A stretch of 64,000 bases of DNA from Epiperipatus broadwayi (lineage: Eukaryota > Onychophora > Udeonychophora > Euonychophora > Peripatidae), in the NCBI GenBank assembly GCA_028023455.1, contig JAQFVV010006200.1:2739738-2803737 (forward strand), in the 5' to 3' direction. Below are positions 23,882-34,541 of this stretch, in pieces; within the stretch, counting starts at the first letter, position 1; each line of letters opens with the position of its first letter. The position numbers were made by a program, and so were the translations under genes. The notes under the pieces were generated by a model. The model was not told the DNA's origin, did not search any database, and worked only from the letters and a program-made list of their open reading frames with translations.

Positions 23882-24505
23882 AAAGATTGTGTTAAGCCAA
23901 TAAACATCACATGACTACCACCTCTTATGCTTGTGTATAACTGTTGTTAAAACAGGCAAAACTCACTATATATATATTGCCACACACAACAAGCTAGAGT
24001 AATCAATGGATATATATAGTGAGTTTTGCCTGTTTTAACAACAGTTATACACAAGCATAAGAGGTGGTAGTCATGTGATGTTTATTGGCTTAAAACCAAT
24101 CCTGCCTAATAGGATATTGGTGGCTATGGTTATTAAAGAACCAAAGAGACCAAAATGTATGGGTACTGAACTGGGTTCAGACCCATATGACTATATAAGC
24201 TAATCGGCTTGGATTGAAAACATTAAGGTGTTTTCAATTTAAGACTCATAGTTTTGTAGTTAAATGGAGATAAAAGGTGGTTGCTGGAGGGTTGCATTAG
24301 ATCCTAAGATCTAGGTGTAGTGCTCTCAGATCCAAGGCTTCTCACTGACGAAGGCCATAAGACACAAACTAGTCTGGGGATATTGGATGAGTAGGCACTA
24401 GATGGGGATTTTATGCACAAGCCTTCTGGCATCCATTGATTACTCTAGCTTGTTGTGTGTGGCAATATATATAGTGAATTTTGCCTGTTTTAAAGATTGT
24501 GTTAA
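23882..24505. mobile_element. Palindromic hammerhead element, copy 2, with perfect 14-bp TSD
   Basis: The insertion 23896-24491 lies between two perfect copies of AAAGATTGTGTTAA (23882-23895, 24492-24505). The left 115 bp is the inverse of a junction: it pairs with 24011-24090 and, in its last 35 bp, with 24434-24465. TATATATAGTGAGTTTTGCCTGTTTT occurs at 24011 and again at 24465, so the right part is one 454-bp unit plus a short piece of the preceding tandem unit. This is a tandem-plus-inverted arrangement, inserted into Gypsy element 2. Confidence 0.85.
24338..24380 (+). ncRNA. Hammerhead ribozyme motif in copy 2, GAAAC damaged
   Basis: TTCTCA, CTGACGA (core intact), a weak stem II, CAAAC (consensus GAAAC), TA, GTC, TGGGGA. 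Stem I and stem III are as in the other copies. The change in GAAA is expected to disable cleavage. Confidence 0.55.
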
Positions 24506-25620
24506 TGGAAGATAAAATTATAATACTATCTGAGGAAAGATAAAAGATCGTAATATTACATAAAAGGGTTCCAGTAATTATATAAGGTAAAGTGTTAGTG
24601 TGTGAATCTGTCATGTGGCAACTATAACAACAAATATTGAAAAATATAAAAAAATGTACAATGTCTCAATTTGAAATGAATATGCAAACTAAGTCATACA
24701 TAGCTTGGTAAATAATAACTAAACTTTGGAAAAGAGTTCATATGGATCAGACAGATTCCATTAATGTAAAATACACCTTATACTGATATACATACTTTAA
24801 ATGGGCAAAGCATCACATCGTAAAATAACAAATGCCAAAGAAATAATACAAAAACTGAATGAAATTATTTTATGTCATCATGGATTGCCACAAATGATTG
24901 TTTCAGATAATGGAACAAGATTTATTGTACAAAAATTGAAGATTACCTCATGAAAGAAGGCATCAAACATATTTATACATCACCACATCATCAAAGAGTT
25001 GAATGGGTTGGCTAAAAATGCCATTCAACAAATAATAAAAAATACTTATGAAGATTAATAATACGAATATGCAAGAAGCTTTAAATGCTGCAATATTACA
25101 TCACATCCATTCCATCAATGGGCAGAAATTTACAAATTAAATAGACAATGTTAATTCCAAAAGTGGACAAATAATATGAATTCAGTGATAATAAAGACAA
25201 ATACGTAATCGGTGAAAAGGTTTGCAGATATGACTAGCTTAAAAAAATAGAAGGGTTAATTATGGGGAAATTATCCAAACAAATACTAATGATGTAATTA
25301 AATAATAGGACAGAATATCTGAAAAATTTAAATCATGTTTTCCAAAGACAAATAGAAGATATAGTCTCTCAATACAAAAGTAATTGTTAAGAACAAAACA
25401 AATAGTTCTTGTGAAAAGAAGAAATAGTCAAATTATTACCAGATAAAGTAATATCTCCAAATGAACACTAGATTAAAACACACTGTACATAATCTGCTGA
25501 AACTGTGCAAACTTAGCACAACAATCTCAGAAATAGCATAGATCACCAAGACCCAAAGATGAAAACCAAGTATGAATAGCATATGTAATAACCCATTTTC
25601 TGGAGTAAGGGGAGGAATGA

Positions 25621-26439
25621 AATATTTGTAGTACTGAATAAAATTAAGACTAAAGAAAGAATAAATTGTTTGGGAGATTAAAATCAAAGTAAAGTAAATA
25701 TAGATTGAATTAATTATTTTTAGTTAAAATGCTTAGTAAAAATAAGTTTGTAACAATAAGAGATCTATGGGTATTGAAAGAAAAATATTTCTGATAACAA
25801 AAAGAATTTAATTAGTGCAAACTGTATATATTAATTAAAATTATAAAAGTCAGATCTAAGCTAATTAAATTGTTAATTTCCACCCCATTGACTCAAATAT
25901 TCCAAAACAATGAGAAGATATATAAACTGTAGCAAAACAGGACTCTCTTCTTTTTCGTCTTCAAGATCATTAGTGAGGGATATGTTTCCCAGAATTTGGA
26001 CTCCTGAAGCTGGTCAAACTGACTACAGAATTAATCAGGTCAGTCTGACACTATTGTGATTTTTATAATCTTAAGAATCGTACAAATTTTTAAAGCTAAT
26101 AGTAAATTATATATTATTTTAGACTATAAATAGTATGGGAAATAATATTAGCATACAATCAGGTACAAAAAATTAATTATTGAACTCTATTATAAGAACA
26201 GAATTATATGTATATATTTATGAATATTAAATGTATTAAATTGTCAGAATAATAAAGTTTATCGAGTCATTTGTTTATTGCATCCTCCATTTATGTTATA
26301 TATTTTAAATTGTTAGTCTTACTCCTAGAATAATTGGTTATTTTTAATAAGAAATTAGGAGCTAAGACATAGTAGTGAGTTTATTAGCTTTTTACCTCTA
26401 AGTTTAAGATTGAAAAGCACCATGATCTGATAGTTTTTA
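25621..26439. other. Probable remains of the Gypsy 2 3' LTR and flank
   Basis: The sequence following the polypurine tract includes GATATATAAACTGTAG and a short less AT-rich patch (25925-26060), as an LTR promoter region would. The 5' counterpart was not identified, so the LTR boundary is unknown. Confidence 0.35.
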
Positions 26440-29400
26440 CTGAAATATCAGTTACATTTTCTTGAAATCAGAACAAACGTGTATGTGAATTAACTTTTTT
26501 TAAATAGATATTTACAATGATGAGAGATCAAACTAAATTGCAGCCTTTATTTTCAGGAGGCTATAATGTCACAAGCCAAGCAGCAGTTGGTAGCTAAAGG
26601 CAAAGAGTGCTAAGAATGCCTTTGTTGCAAACCAAGGCTGCTGTTCAATGTCAATCTTTTAGTTAGGTACTTAGAACTGTACATCACTTTCAAACAAAGG
26701 AATATTGCATGAATTGGGAGAACTATCTATTATTAAATGAAACATTAAGTATTTTTATTACAAAGGCACAAATATTGGAAGTACAAATATAATGGGATAT
26801 ATTAAAAATAAAATGTGGAAGAACAACATTGTGGATATTGATAGCATATCAAACAGGGTCTCAAGATTAGCTATTCAACTTAAAAGAAGATTCCAAATGC
26901 AGATAATTTGGATTTATGCTCCAACAAGTTTTCAAGATGAGAAGGAGAAAAAAATTAAATATATGTACAAAATGCTTTTGATCAGACCAAACAACATTTT
27001 AAAATTGTCATGGGAGACTTTAATGCTAAAATTTGTAAATGATTTAAAGATAAAAGTAGTGAATGCAAATTTATTTATGATAAAAAAATGAGAGAAAACA
27101 CAGATTTGTGGCATTCAAAAAAAGAAAAAAAACCTGCATATTATGAATTCTTTCATTCAGAAAAATGCTAATCAAAAAATGAATACGGAAGCATCTAAGT
27201 GAACATACAACAGGATTGTATTGTATTTTGATTTAACAAAAATATGTATTTCAAGATTGTAATTGTCTTAATAGATTTAACACAAGAAGAAATAACCAAT
27301 TAGTGAGATGTAAGATATCTGTGAAGAGATCAAACACACAATATATGGGTAAGGGAACAAACAGGTGTTACTGACCTCATTGAAAAAATTAAAAAATTGT
27401 AGTTGGGCTGGACATATTGCTAGAAAAAATGATAATAGATGGACAATTGAAATCTTAAATGGGATTCCAAGAGATTGTAAAAGACCCAGAAAGAGACCAC
27501 ATGTGAGATGGGTGGATGAAATAAGAAAGTGTGCGTGCAGGGTGATGTGGAGAAGAGAAGCTAAAGATCAGAGAAGATGGATTGAACTTGGAGAGACCAT
27601 CCTGCAGTGGACTGATAATGGTTGTTGTTGATGATGATGATGATGAAGATATGTATTAATGCAAAATTAAAGACACAAAAATTATTAAGAAAAACAGTAT
27701 TAACAGTTGATATTTCTAATCTTCAGAACACTTCAATGGATTTAAATCAAAACTTAAAAACTGTTTTGAAATATTAATACATTTTGAAAATGGCTCAGAT
27801 ATGAATGAAATCAATAAGACTATAATTGATACACTATTAAGAACTGCAAAAAGATAGTCATACAAAAAAGCAACAATTTTCCTGAAAATTTTCTGCTGAA
27901 ACAAGATAACATATGAAGAAAAGAAGGAGTATAAAAATATTTTAAAATGATCTATGAAGAAAAATTATTTTTGTAATAAGAAAATATAATTGTGAATTGG
28001 GGGGGGGGCTACTGAAGAGAATAAAAGTCTCACAAGTATAAAACAGCAACTTCGGATTGATAGGAATGTTATTTCTGCAAGAAGAAGAAAAGACAGATGA
28101 CATCATGAAATGTGTGCAACACTTCTATATATAGAATTATGTGGTAATAAAGAACAAGAAACCAAAATACTCCTATAGTTATTATATCTTCTGAATTATC
28201 CAGCATTTAAAACTAAAAGATAGGACATGTAATTAAATATATAAAATAGAAATATCTTCAAAGAAGCAACTGAAGAAGTAAAACAATTGTTGCCAAAGTT
28301 ATGTAACAGATGTTTAGAAGAATGAAATAATAATATTGTTGTTTAAGAAAAGTGATTATAAAACATTAGAAATAATCAGTTCATACAAAATCTCTATCAA
28401 GATAATTACAGTTTGTCTACAGCAAACTTTGAATTTTAATCAACCATAAAAATAAAAAAAGCTGGAATAAAAATGATTTTATCACAGTGGATCACATTTA
28501 CATATAGAGAGAAGTTTTAGAAAGGATCATTGAATATGAGTTGTTATTATGTATTAGATTTATGGACAAATATTTAATTTTATAAGCATTTTTACAATAA
28601 TTAAAGCATTGGAATATCAAGATATAGACCTAAGATACTGTCATATTTTGAAGAATATTTATCAAAATGTGCTAGCAATGTACAAATGGTAATACTAAAA
28701 TGATTAACATTAAGAAAGATGTATAACAAAGTGATTCCATATCTTCAAAACTTTGTATAGTAGTTTTACTAGAAATATTTTGTAGATTAAAATGGGATGC
28801 TATGAGAATAAAAAGTCATTTAAGTCATTTAGATTTTGCAGAATATATTACTGTTTTTGCAAATAATGTTTCAAATCTTTGGAAAATGTTGCAAGAGTTA
28901 TCAGGTAAAATAAAAAAGTAGGATTGACTAAAAATAAATGTGAAAAAATGTAAAGTAATATTCAGTGGATTTTTTCAGAATAAGAAAATAAAGATTGCTT
29001 ACCATTAATTAGAAAAAATTAACAACTATAAAAACGTTGATGAAATTAATAATACAGATGGAAATTATTAATTTGGATGGAGTACTTTTAGTAGATAAGT
29101 TAATATTAAAAGAAAATATGCTAATGTGTTTGGATAGAAAATTTTTTTAGTAAATGTCTTTTACCAATTCTTATTTATGGATATGAAACTTGGACACTTA
29201 ACAGAAGAGAAATTCAGTCTTCAGACCATACAATGAAAGATGTATGTTATGAATAATAAAAAATGATAAATAAAAAAACATGCATGAGAAAAAACTGACA
29301 TCATTAAAAAAAATTAAAAACTGAAATACAGCTCACATAATTCTAGAAGAGATGATAATAGATGAAGTAAAAGATATAGAAAGAGATTATGTGAGATGGA

Positions 29401-29510
29401 TGGATGAAATAAAAGTGTGTTGTGAAGAAAAAACGCTAGCAATCAAAGAAACTGGATTAAAATTGGAGAAATCATCCTGTAATCGATAGTTAATACGTCA
29501 AAATGATGAT
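26440..29510 (+). pseudogene. RTE-type LINE, heavily decayed full-length copy
   Basis: The 5' leader (about 26450-26640) matches the leaders at 14420 and 63400-63600. Endonuclease pieces follow from about 26640: LAIQLKRRFQMQIIWIYAPT at 26867-26926 and IVMGDFNAKI-like at about 27005. The RT region runs from 27650 to 29200, with recognisable matches to the 60.7-63.6 kb copy: LLRKTVLTVDISNLQ at about 27690, FADDV-like text near 28840, and YETWTLNRRE at about 29185. The C-terminal RWMDEIK block is at about 29393-29415. Stops and frameshifts occur every few dozen codons. It is interrupted at 27319-27645 by a younger fragment of the same family. Confidence 0.7.
27312..27652 (+). mobile_element. 5'-truncated RTE LINE fragment nested in the older RTE copy
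   Basis: This segment carries only the C-terminal end of the LINE protein: QTGVTDLIEK, SWAGHIARKNDNRWTIEILN, then RDCKRPRKRPHVRW and DEIRKCA. The 3' tail is (TGATGA)n, typical of RTE elements. It splits the older copy after AGATGTAAGATAT, and the host reading resumes at GTATTAATGC. AAGATAT is present on both sides (27312-27318, 27646-27652), a 7-bp target duplication. An 88-codon frame (27365-27631) is open, so it is much younger than its host copy. Confidence 0.8.
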
Positions 29511-30866
29511 ATGTGTGTATGTATTACTCTTACATTTCAAATATAAAAATGATTTCTAATATGCATTCAACTAAACCAGTTTTCTCAGTTGAGCCAAGCT
29601 ACTTTATAAGTCCTCAAATATCAACTATCATTGTTCCAGTATTTATTTATTGTATATTATGTAAATTTATTTTATAAGTTCTGTATTTTAAGCAAGTATT
29701 ATTTGAGAATAAACAGTATTTTGGGAAATTCATAAATAATTTCTAATTTTTAGACCTAAATGAAGACTATTTTTTTAAAAAAAAAAAATCTTTTTTTTTT
29801 CATTATTTGTATATGCATCATTATCTACTTGTTTACTTAATTTCTTTTTTTATTCATGAAAATCTTAAATTTAAAAAAAACTGCATCTCTCTTTTATATA
29901 TTAAATATACTATTGGCCACATTCAAAGAGAAAAAAATATAAAAGGTTACTAATATGAATTACAATTAAACCAGCCTCTATCATTATGCCAATCCTCATA
30001 TATTTAAAAACGTTAAATAGTATTGTTCCTACATTTATTTAATATATGTTATATACACCTTACAAGTTCTTCCTTTAAACAAGCACTTTTTAATTATAAC
30101 AATCAATCATTAATAATTATAATCATTTTCCATTAAATTAAAAATTATCATATATATTTGATTTTTAATAATAATAATAAAATTAAAATTTATATCTAGA
30201 GTTTAAAAATATATAATTCTAAACTAATAAAAAGTGATTAACAATCGTTTATTATTTATTGAAAAACTTATCGGTTATCAAAAAGTGATTGCTTGAAATA
30301 CGTCACTTTAAACATGAATTTATTTTATATTTTTATGTGTGGGCATACACATACACACCATTTGCATCTACATTATTCTATATACAATGAAAATATATAA
30401 CATTTGAAAAATATTCGAAAAACCCGGAGTTTTGTAAAAAAAAAAATCAGTAAAGAATATCGCTTTTAAGCCAGTATTCAAGAATGCCTTATAGAAGCAT
30501 TACAATATTTTAATTAGGTGACAGAGGACCAATAGAAAATGTGTAATATCATCCTAATGTTCCTCAAATTAGAGCAGTATCATCTTGGAAGATGACAGAG
30601 TATCTGAAAATAATAATTGCATTATGAAAATTGATCTGATTCAAATAATATACAGTTGTGATTTATCTATGAGGATTAATGATTAGTTCAAAAAAGACAA
30701 TGAGATGTGAGTCCAAATCATGAAATTTGGACATTATGTTTCGTAATTGTAGAAGGTTGTCTAGATAATAATAATAGGTTTTAAAAAAAATATCCAATTA
30801 AATGATTGGGAAAAGTGTAAATGGAGATTTATTTGACAGTTATGTAGCATTTATAATAAAAATCAG
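29511..30866. other. AT-rich DNA, no supported gene
   Basis: Homopolymer and AT runs only. Confidence 0.4.
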
Positions 30867-31027
30867 TGAGTATAAAGATAAACATCACGTGATCACCTTG
30901 CTCTTAACTGTTACTAAAACAGGAAAACTCTCTATATACGTACTGCCACTCAGTGCAAGGCAGAGTAATCAATGGATGTCAGAAGGCTTGTGCATAAAAT
31001 CCCCATCTAGTGCTTACTCATCCAATA

Positions 31028-31068
31028 TCCCCAGACCAGTTTCTGGCTTGTGGTCTTCATCAGTGAGA
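31028..31068 (-). ncRNA. Hammerhead ribozyme motif, copy 3 reverse arm
   Basis: On the minus strand: TTCTCA, CTGATGA, AGACCACAAGCCA, GAAAC, TG, GTC, TGGGGA. All core residues (CTGATGA, GAAA, cleavage triplet GTC) are present. Stem I forms six pairs including G-T wobbles. Stem III is only A-T and C-G with a two-base loop, so it would work best as a dimer, as proposed for Penelope-type hammerheads. Stem II is weak. Confidence 0.6.
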
Positions 31069-31615
31069 AGCCTTGGATCTGAAAGCACTGCACTTAGACC
31101 TTAGGATCTAATGCAACCCTCCACCAGCCACCTTTTTATCTCTACTTAACTACAAAACTATGAGACTTAAATTGAAAACACCATAATATTTTCAATCCAA
31201 GCTCATCAGCTTATATAATCATATAGGTCTGAACTCAATTCAGTACCTACACATTTTGATGTCTTTGGTTCTTTAATAACCATAGCCACCACTATACTAT
31301 TAGGCAGGATTGTTTTTAAACCAATAAACTGTTATTAAAACAGGCAAAACTCTATATATGTATTGCCACTCAATGCAAGCCAGAGTAATCAATGGATGCC
31401 AGAAGGCTTGTGCATAAAATGCCCATCTAGTGCCTACTCATCCCTGAACTGAGTTCAGACCTATATGACTATATAAGCTGATGAACTTGGATTAAAAATA
31501 TTATGGTGTTTTCAATTTAAGTCTCATAGTTTGGTAGTTAAGTAGCGATAAAAAGATGGCTGCTGGAGGATTGCAATAGATCCTAAGATCTAGGTGCAGT
31601 ACTCTCAGATACAAG

Positions 31616-31659
31616 GCTCCTCACTGATGAAAGCCACAAATCAGAAACTAGTCTGGGGA
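31616..31659 (+). ncRNA. Hammerhead ribozyme motif, copy 3 forward arm
   Basis: CTCCTCA, CTGATGA, AAGCCACAAATCA, GAAAC, TA, GTC, TGGGGAT. The core is complete. Stem I has six pairs (A-T, C-G, T-G, C-G, C-G, T-A). ACTAGT gives the minimal stem III. Predicted cleavage follows C31653. Stem II is degraded in this copy. Confidence 0.62.
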
Positions 31660-31789
31660 TATTGGATGAGTAGCCACTAGATGGGGATTTTATGCCCAAG
31701 CCTTCCAGCATCCATTGATTATTTTGGCTTGCAATGAGTGGCAATATGTATATAAAGAGTTTTGCCTGTTTTAATTGAGTATAAAGATA

Positions 31790-33170
31790 TGACAATTGTT
31801 TTAATAAGCAGTTTTATGAAGAATTTGGTCACAATCTTTGAAATGTACATTTCTTTTATTTTCAGAAATTATTTATTTATATTCATAGTTGGATTTAATA
31901 GGTTACATTTTCTCATTTTTAAGGAACACTACCATCATGAGTGAGGTTGTCTATCTTAAAACATTAAATTATTCATACATTTTGAATTTTCATACTCTAT
32001 ATAATTGAGTATTAACAATTTGATTAGTTTTAAACTTAAATAGAGTCAATATTTTTTTCCATAGTATTATAAAGCTGATATAAATTTCTGTTACGTATTT
32101 ATTGACATATCGCTAGGGTTCTATCTGTAAAAAAGAAATGAACAAACTGTTATATTGATACATATTTTCATTTCTGCCGTACATATTAAATGTATGTGAT
32201 ATTCTTGTTAGGTACATTATTTCATCATTCATTTAATTTAGCAATTAAGCTGAAAATGCAACCAGAATCATGGAATATATCAAATTAAATGATCTATTCA
32301 TTTTTTATTTATTTTACAATTTTCCTACTATGCATTCAAACTTTCGAAGATCAAAATATCATGAGATTCATTGTCAATATCACAATTTGTAGTGTTTTTC
32401 TCAAATTATCATACTAGAGAAAGTAGTGGACTCAAAAACTAAAGATTTCTGGAATAGGTCTCATCTGAACAAAATGACAAAAAACTTACTGTGACCAATC
32501 AAATGAAACAATTATGCTCACTTATTGTTTTTGGTTGAAATGTCACTTACTGAGTAACCTATTTTGCTTTGTTAAATGCTGTAATTAAAGATTTTCTCAA
32601 TAAAAAAGTTTGATAGTTGTGTAAGCATAGCTTTTTAATTATTTAATTTTAAAAATATTTTAATTCCTAATATTATTAAATGAAATAATTTTTAAAAATA
32701 TTTTAATTCCTAATATTATTAAATGAAATAATATTGGATATAATATTAAATGTCAGTCGAGCTATTACCAAATGTGGTTAAATGTGTATATATGGCAATT
32801 ATAAATAAAGAGCGGTTAAAATCAACTTACTTTGTCGACATAAATATTAATTCTTTAAAACAAATTTAAGTATTATATATTTATTTATTTAATAAAATAA
32901 TGAATTCCGGTAAACGACGTCCATTTATAAACATTTACTGTGACCAAAGAAACTAAAAAGTATAAATATTACTGGCTAATTTTTTCGGAGATTGCGTGTT
33001 GCGTTCAAGAAATTTTGAGAAGAAAAATGGTTTCTGTATACGAAGGGTACTTTACGTTTAGAATTAATTATCATCTTGTAACAAGGATATCAATTATGAA
33101 GTGAATAATATATTTGTGTGATTGATTTATTTTTGTTATTAACCATTTTTATGTTGGCTTTAAATAAGCA
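31790..33170. other. Upstream of Miro exon 1; AT-rich
   Basis: No exon is supported. A 43-bp tandem duplication lies at 32647-32732. The part from about 32750 to 33170 is the presumed promoter region of the Miro gene; no TATA box in a credible position was found. Confidence 0.4.
32647..32732. repeat. Two tandem copies of a 43-bp unit
   Basis: The unit starts TTTTAAAAATATTTTAATTC and ends AAATGAAATAA. The two copies are identical by eye, so the duplication is recent. Confidence 0.85.
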
Positions 33171-33220
33171 ATTTGCGGAAATTCAAGGCCGGTCTTGTTA
33201 GTTGAACGAATTGGTCCGCC

Positions 33221-33272
33221 ATGCTCCGGCCTTGCCCAAGAAGAGATGTACGAATTTTATTAGTAGGAGAAC
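33221..33272 (+). CDS. RHOT1: First coding exon of Miro (mitochondrial Rho GTPase, RHOT)
   Basis: After CCGCC, a strong initiation context, ATG opens 17 codons: MLRPCPRRDVRILLVGE, then one base and the donor C|GTAAGT at 33273. Miro proteins of animals start with a short basic stretch followed by (K/R)DVRILL(V/L)GE and then the P-loop residues (..VGKTS). To my knowledge vertebrate RHOT1 has its first intron after GGAGAAC, the same place and phase. Miro sits in the outer mitochondrial membrane and, through two GTPase domains and EF hands, links mitochondria to kinesin/dynein adaptors. Exon 2 (P-loop and switch I) was not found up to the end of the window, so intron 1 should exceed 30 kb. The 5' UTR probably starts near 33170, a less AT-rich patch. 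The extra residues LRPCP are lineage-specific. Orthology to RHOT1 versus RHOT2 is not meaningful outside vertebrates. Confidence 0.72.
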
Positions 33273-34020
33273 GTAAGTGCAACATTTTTGTTACCTCACT
33301 TAATATTGTTTTCAAACTTAATTCGATTGTTTATATATAGTAGTAATAATTTTGAGTTGTAGTTACCATTGGAAAAACGTTTTCTTATTCACCCTTAAAT
33401 ATTGCAGTCATTTTGTTTTAGGCCTATTTTACATGTTTGTATGTTGTTTGGAGAAAATATTTTTACATATTAAAATTATAAATCATTTCATTATTTTAGG
33501 ATTTTCAACTAGATTTTATGCCTTTTTTTTTTTAAAGTTTGACTGGTGTGAATTAATAAAAATTGATTTTGGCGGCACGGTTAGTAGGCCTTGCCATGTC
33601 AAAAAACGTAAAGAATTTTTATAGTGAAAAATGATTTTTTTAAAAAATTGAAAGTGATTGCTCTTAAGTAATCTCTCAAGATTAATTATTCAATATTAGA
33701 TTGTACTCAGTTCAAATATTTTGACATTGATTAAATTTTTACGTAATGAAAGATAAGATTTAAATTATCCTTGCTTATCTTGGTTACTGATATTCTCAAA
33801 TATTTTTAATAGAAATTTACAAACGTGTATTTTAGTAGAGTACTTAATATGGTCTCGAGTGGAATCTGTTTTTTTCATTCACTTACTGGTACTGTTTACA
33901 TTATTTGTATTTTTTTTTTAAATTAATTTTCGTCTAAAGAATATTTTCTAGCAAATTCACGGCAGGGAATAATTTTATTGAAAGTCTTATTATATATTTA
34001 ATGGATTAACGAATCCAGAA
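33273..34020 (+). other. Start of Miro intron 1
   Basis: AT-rich sequence with a 90-codon low-complexity frame (33352-33624) that lacks splice or homology support. All + strand sequence from here to the window end may be intron 1. Confidence 0.45.
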
Positions 34021-34082
34021 ACGCGTTGAACCATTGGTTACTATCTTAACCCTGAATATAGCGTCCGGGTTCGAAACAGTCA
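34021..34082 (+). repeat. tRNA-like SINE fragment
   Basis: TTGAACCATTGGTTACTATC is A-box-like and CCGGGTTCGAAAC is a good B box, at about tRNA spacing. The acceptor ends do not pair convincingly. Confidence 0.4.
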
Positions 34083-34164
34083 TCTTCTATTAGATGCTCA
34101 TATATTAGTAAATATACATTACTCTTTGCATATGGGCTCATAACGACGATGTTATTATTTTGAT

Positions 34165-34225
34165 GAAATATAAGTATTAAATAATCTCTAGTTTAATGAA
34201 TGACTAATAAAAATGATTAATATAA
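34165..34225 (+). repeat. Fragment of the 57.9-58.5 kb repeat unit
   Basis: AATCTCTAGTTTAATGAATG and ACTAATAAAAATGATTAATAT match the repeat at about 58010 and 58270 with few changes. Confidence 0.5.
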
Positions 34226-34541
34226 CCAAAATATGTTCCGAAGTTTTCTGTTGAAAATGAATTAAGTATTATAGAATTGCAAACAGTTAATCGTCAGTTT
34301 GCTGTTGTTTACCAGTGTTTACAACTACATAATAAACTAATAAGATTTTTTACATTAATTGGTAAGATCAAAATCACAAATTCTATGAAACGAGTTATAA
34401 TAAACGTAATAAGTCTAGTTAGAACCAAAATAATAATAAACATTTATTTTAAGAAAATGGATATTTTTTTGCTACATATAAAAGCAATTCATTCTATCTT
34501 TCTATTCTAAACTATCTACTAGATAATAATGCCAGTAAATC

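Larger units (their letters stand above)
22830..25620 (+). pseudogene. Gypsy element 2, decayed gag-pol (Mag/K02A2.6-like)
   Basis: TGGTGCAGCCAG at about 22838 could be the primer-binding site. Around 23100-23210 gag can be read (NAFEDN and KVATFLYCSGERINQYSKQ). Around 23628-23665 is a nucleocapsid knuckle-like stretch, CYCCGKGRKGE. After an insertion (23896-24491), an integrase trace runs from about 24720 to 25100: WKRVHMDQTD, then KLNEIILCHHGLPQMIVSDN followed by GTRFI, and an HH..IKELNGLAKN region corresponding to the 'HPQSNG.AER' block. A polypurine tract AAGGGGAGGAA (about 25606-25616) marks the start of a presumed 3' LTR (TGAAATATTTG...). Protease, RT and RNase H are not recognisable. 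Many stops; inactive. Confidence 0.65.
30867..31789. mobile_element. Palindromic hammerhead element, copy 3, with perfect 14-bp TSD
   Basis: The insertion 30881-31775 is bounded by two perfect copies of TGAGTATAAAGATA (30867-30880, 31776-31789). From 30881 to about 31443 it reads in the reverse orientation. It holds one full unit, then at about 31342 the start of a second tandem unit (ACAGGCAAAACTC again), shortened by a 34-bp deletion. At about 31444 the orientation flips and runs forward to the common right end GAGTTTTGCCTGTTTT. The flip occurs right beside the ribozyme. Two hammerhead motifs with intact cores are present, one per orientation. Confidence 0.85.

Noticed and set aside
26792-27091. 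Independent 99-codon gene
   Set aside because: Its middle part matches the RTE endonuclease region (QMQIIWIYAPT); it is part of the decayed LINE.
32800-32850. Divergent minus-strand first exon opposite Miro (ATG near a GTAAGT)
   Set aside because: Only four codons with an ambiguous donor; chance in AT-rich DNA is just as likely.
33352-33624. 90-codon frame just after Miro exon 1
   Set aside because: Phe/Leu-rich translation of T-rich intron; not in splice phase with exon 1.
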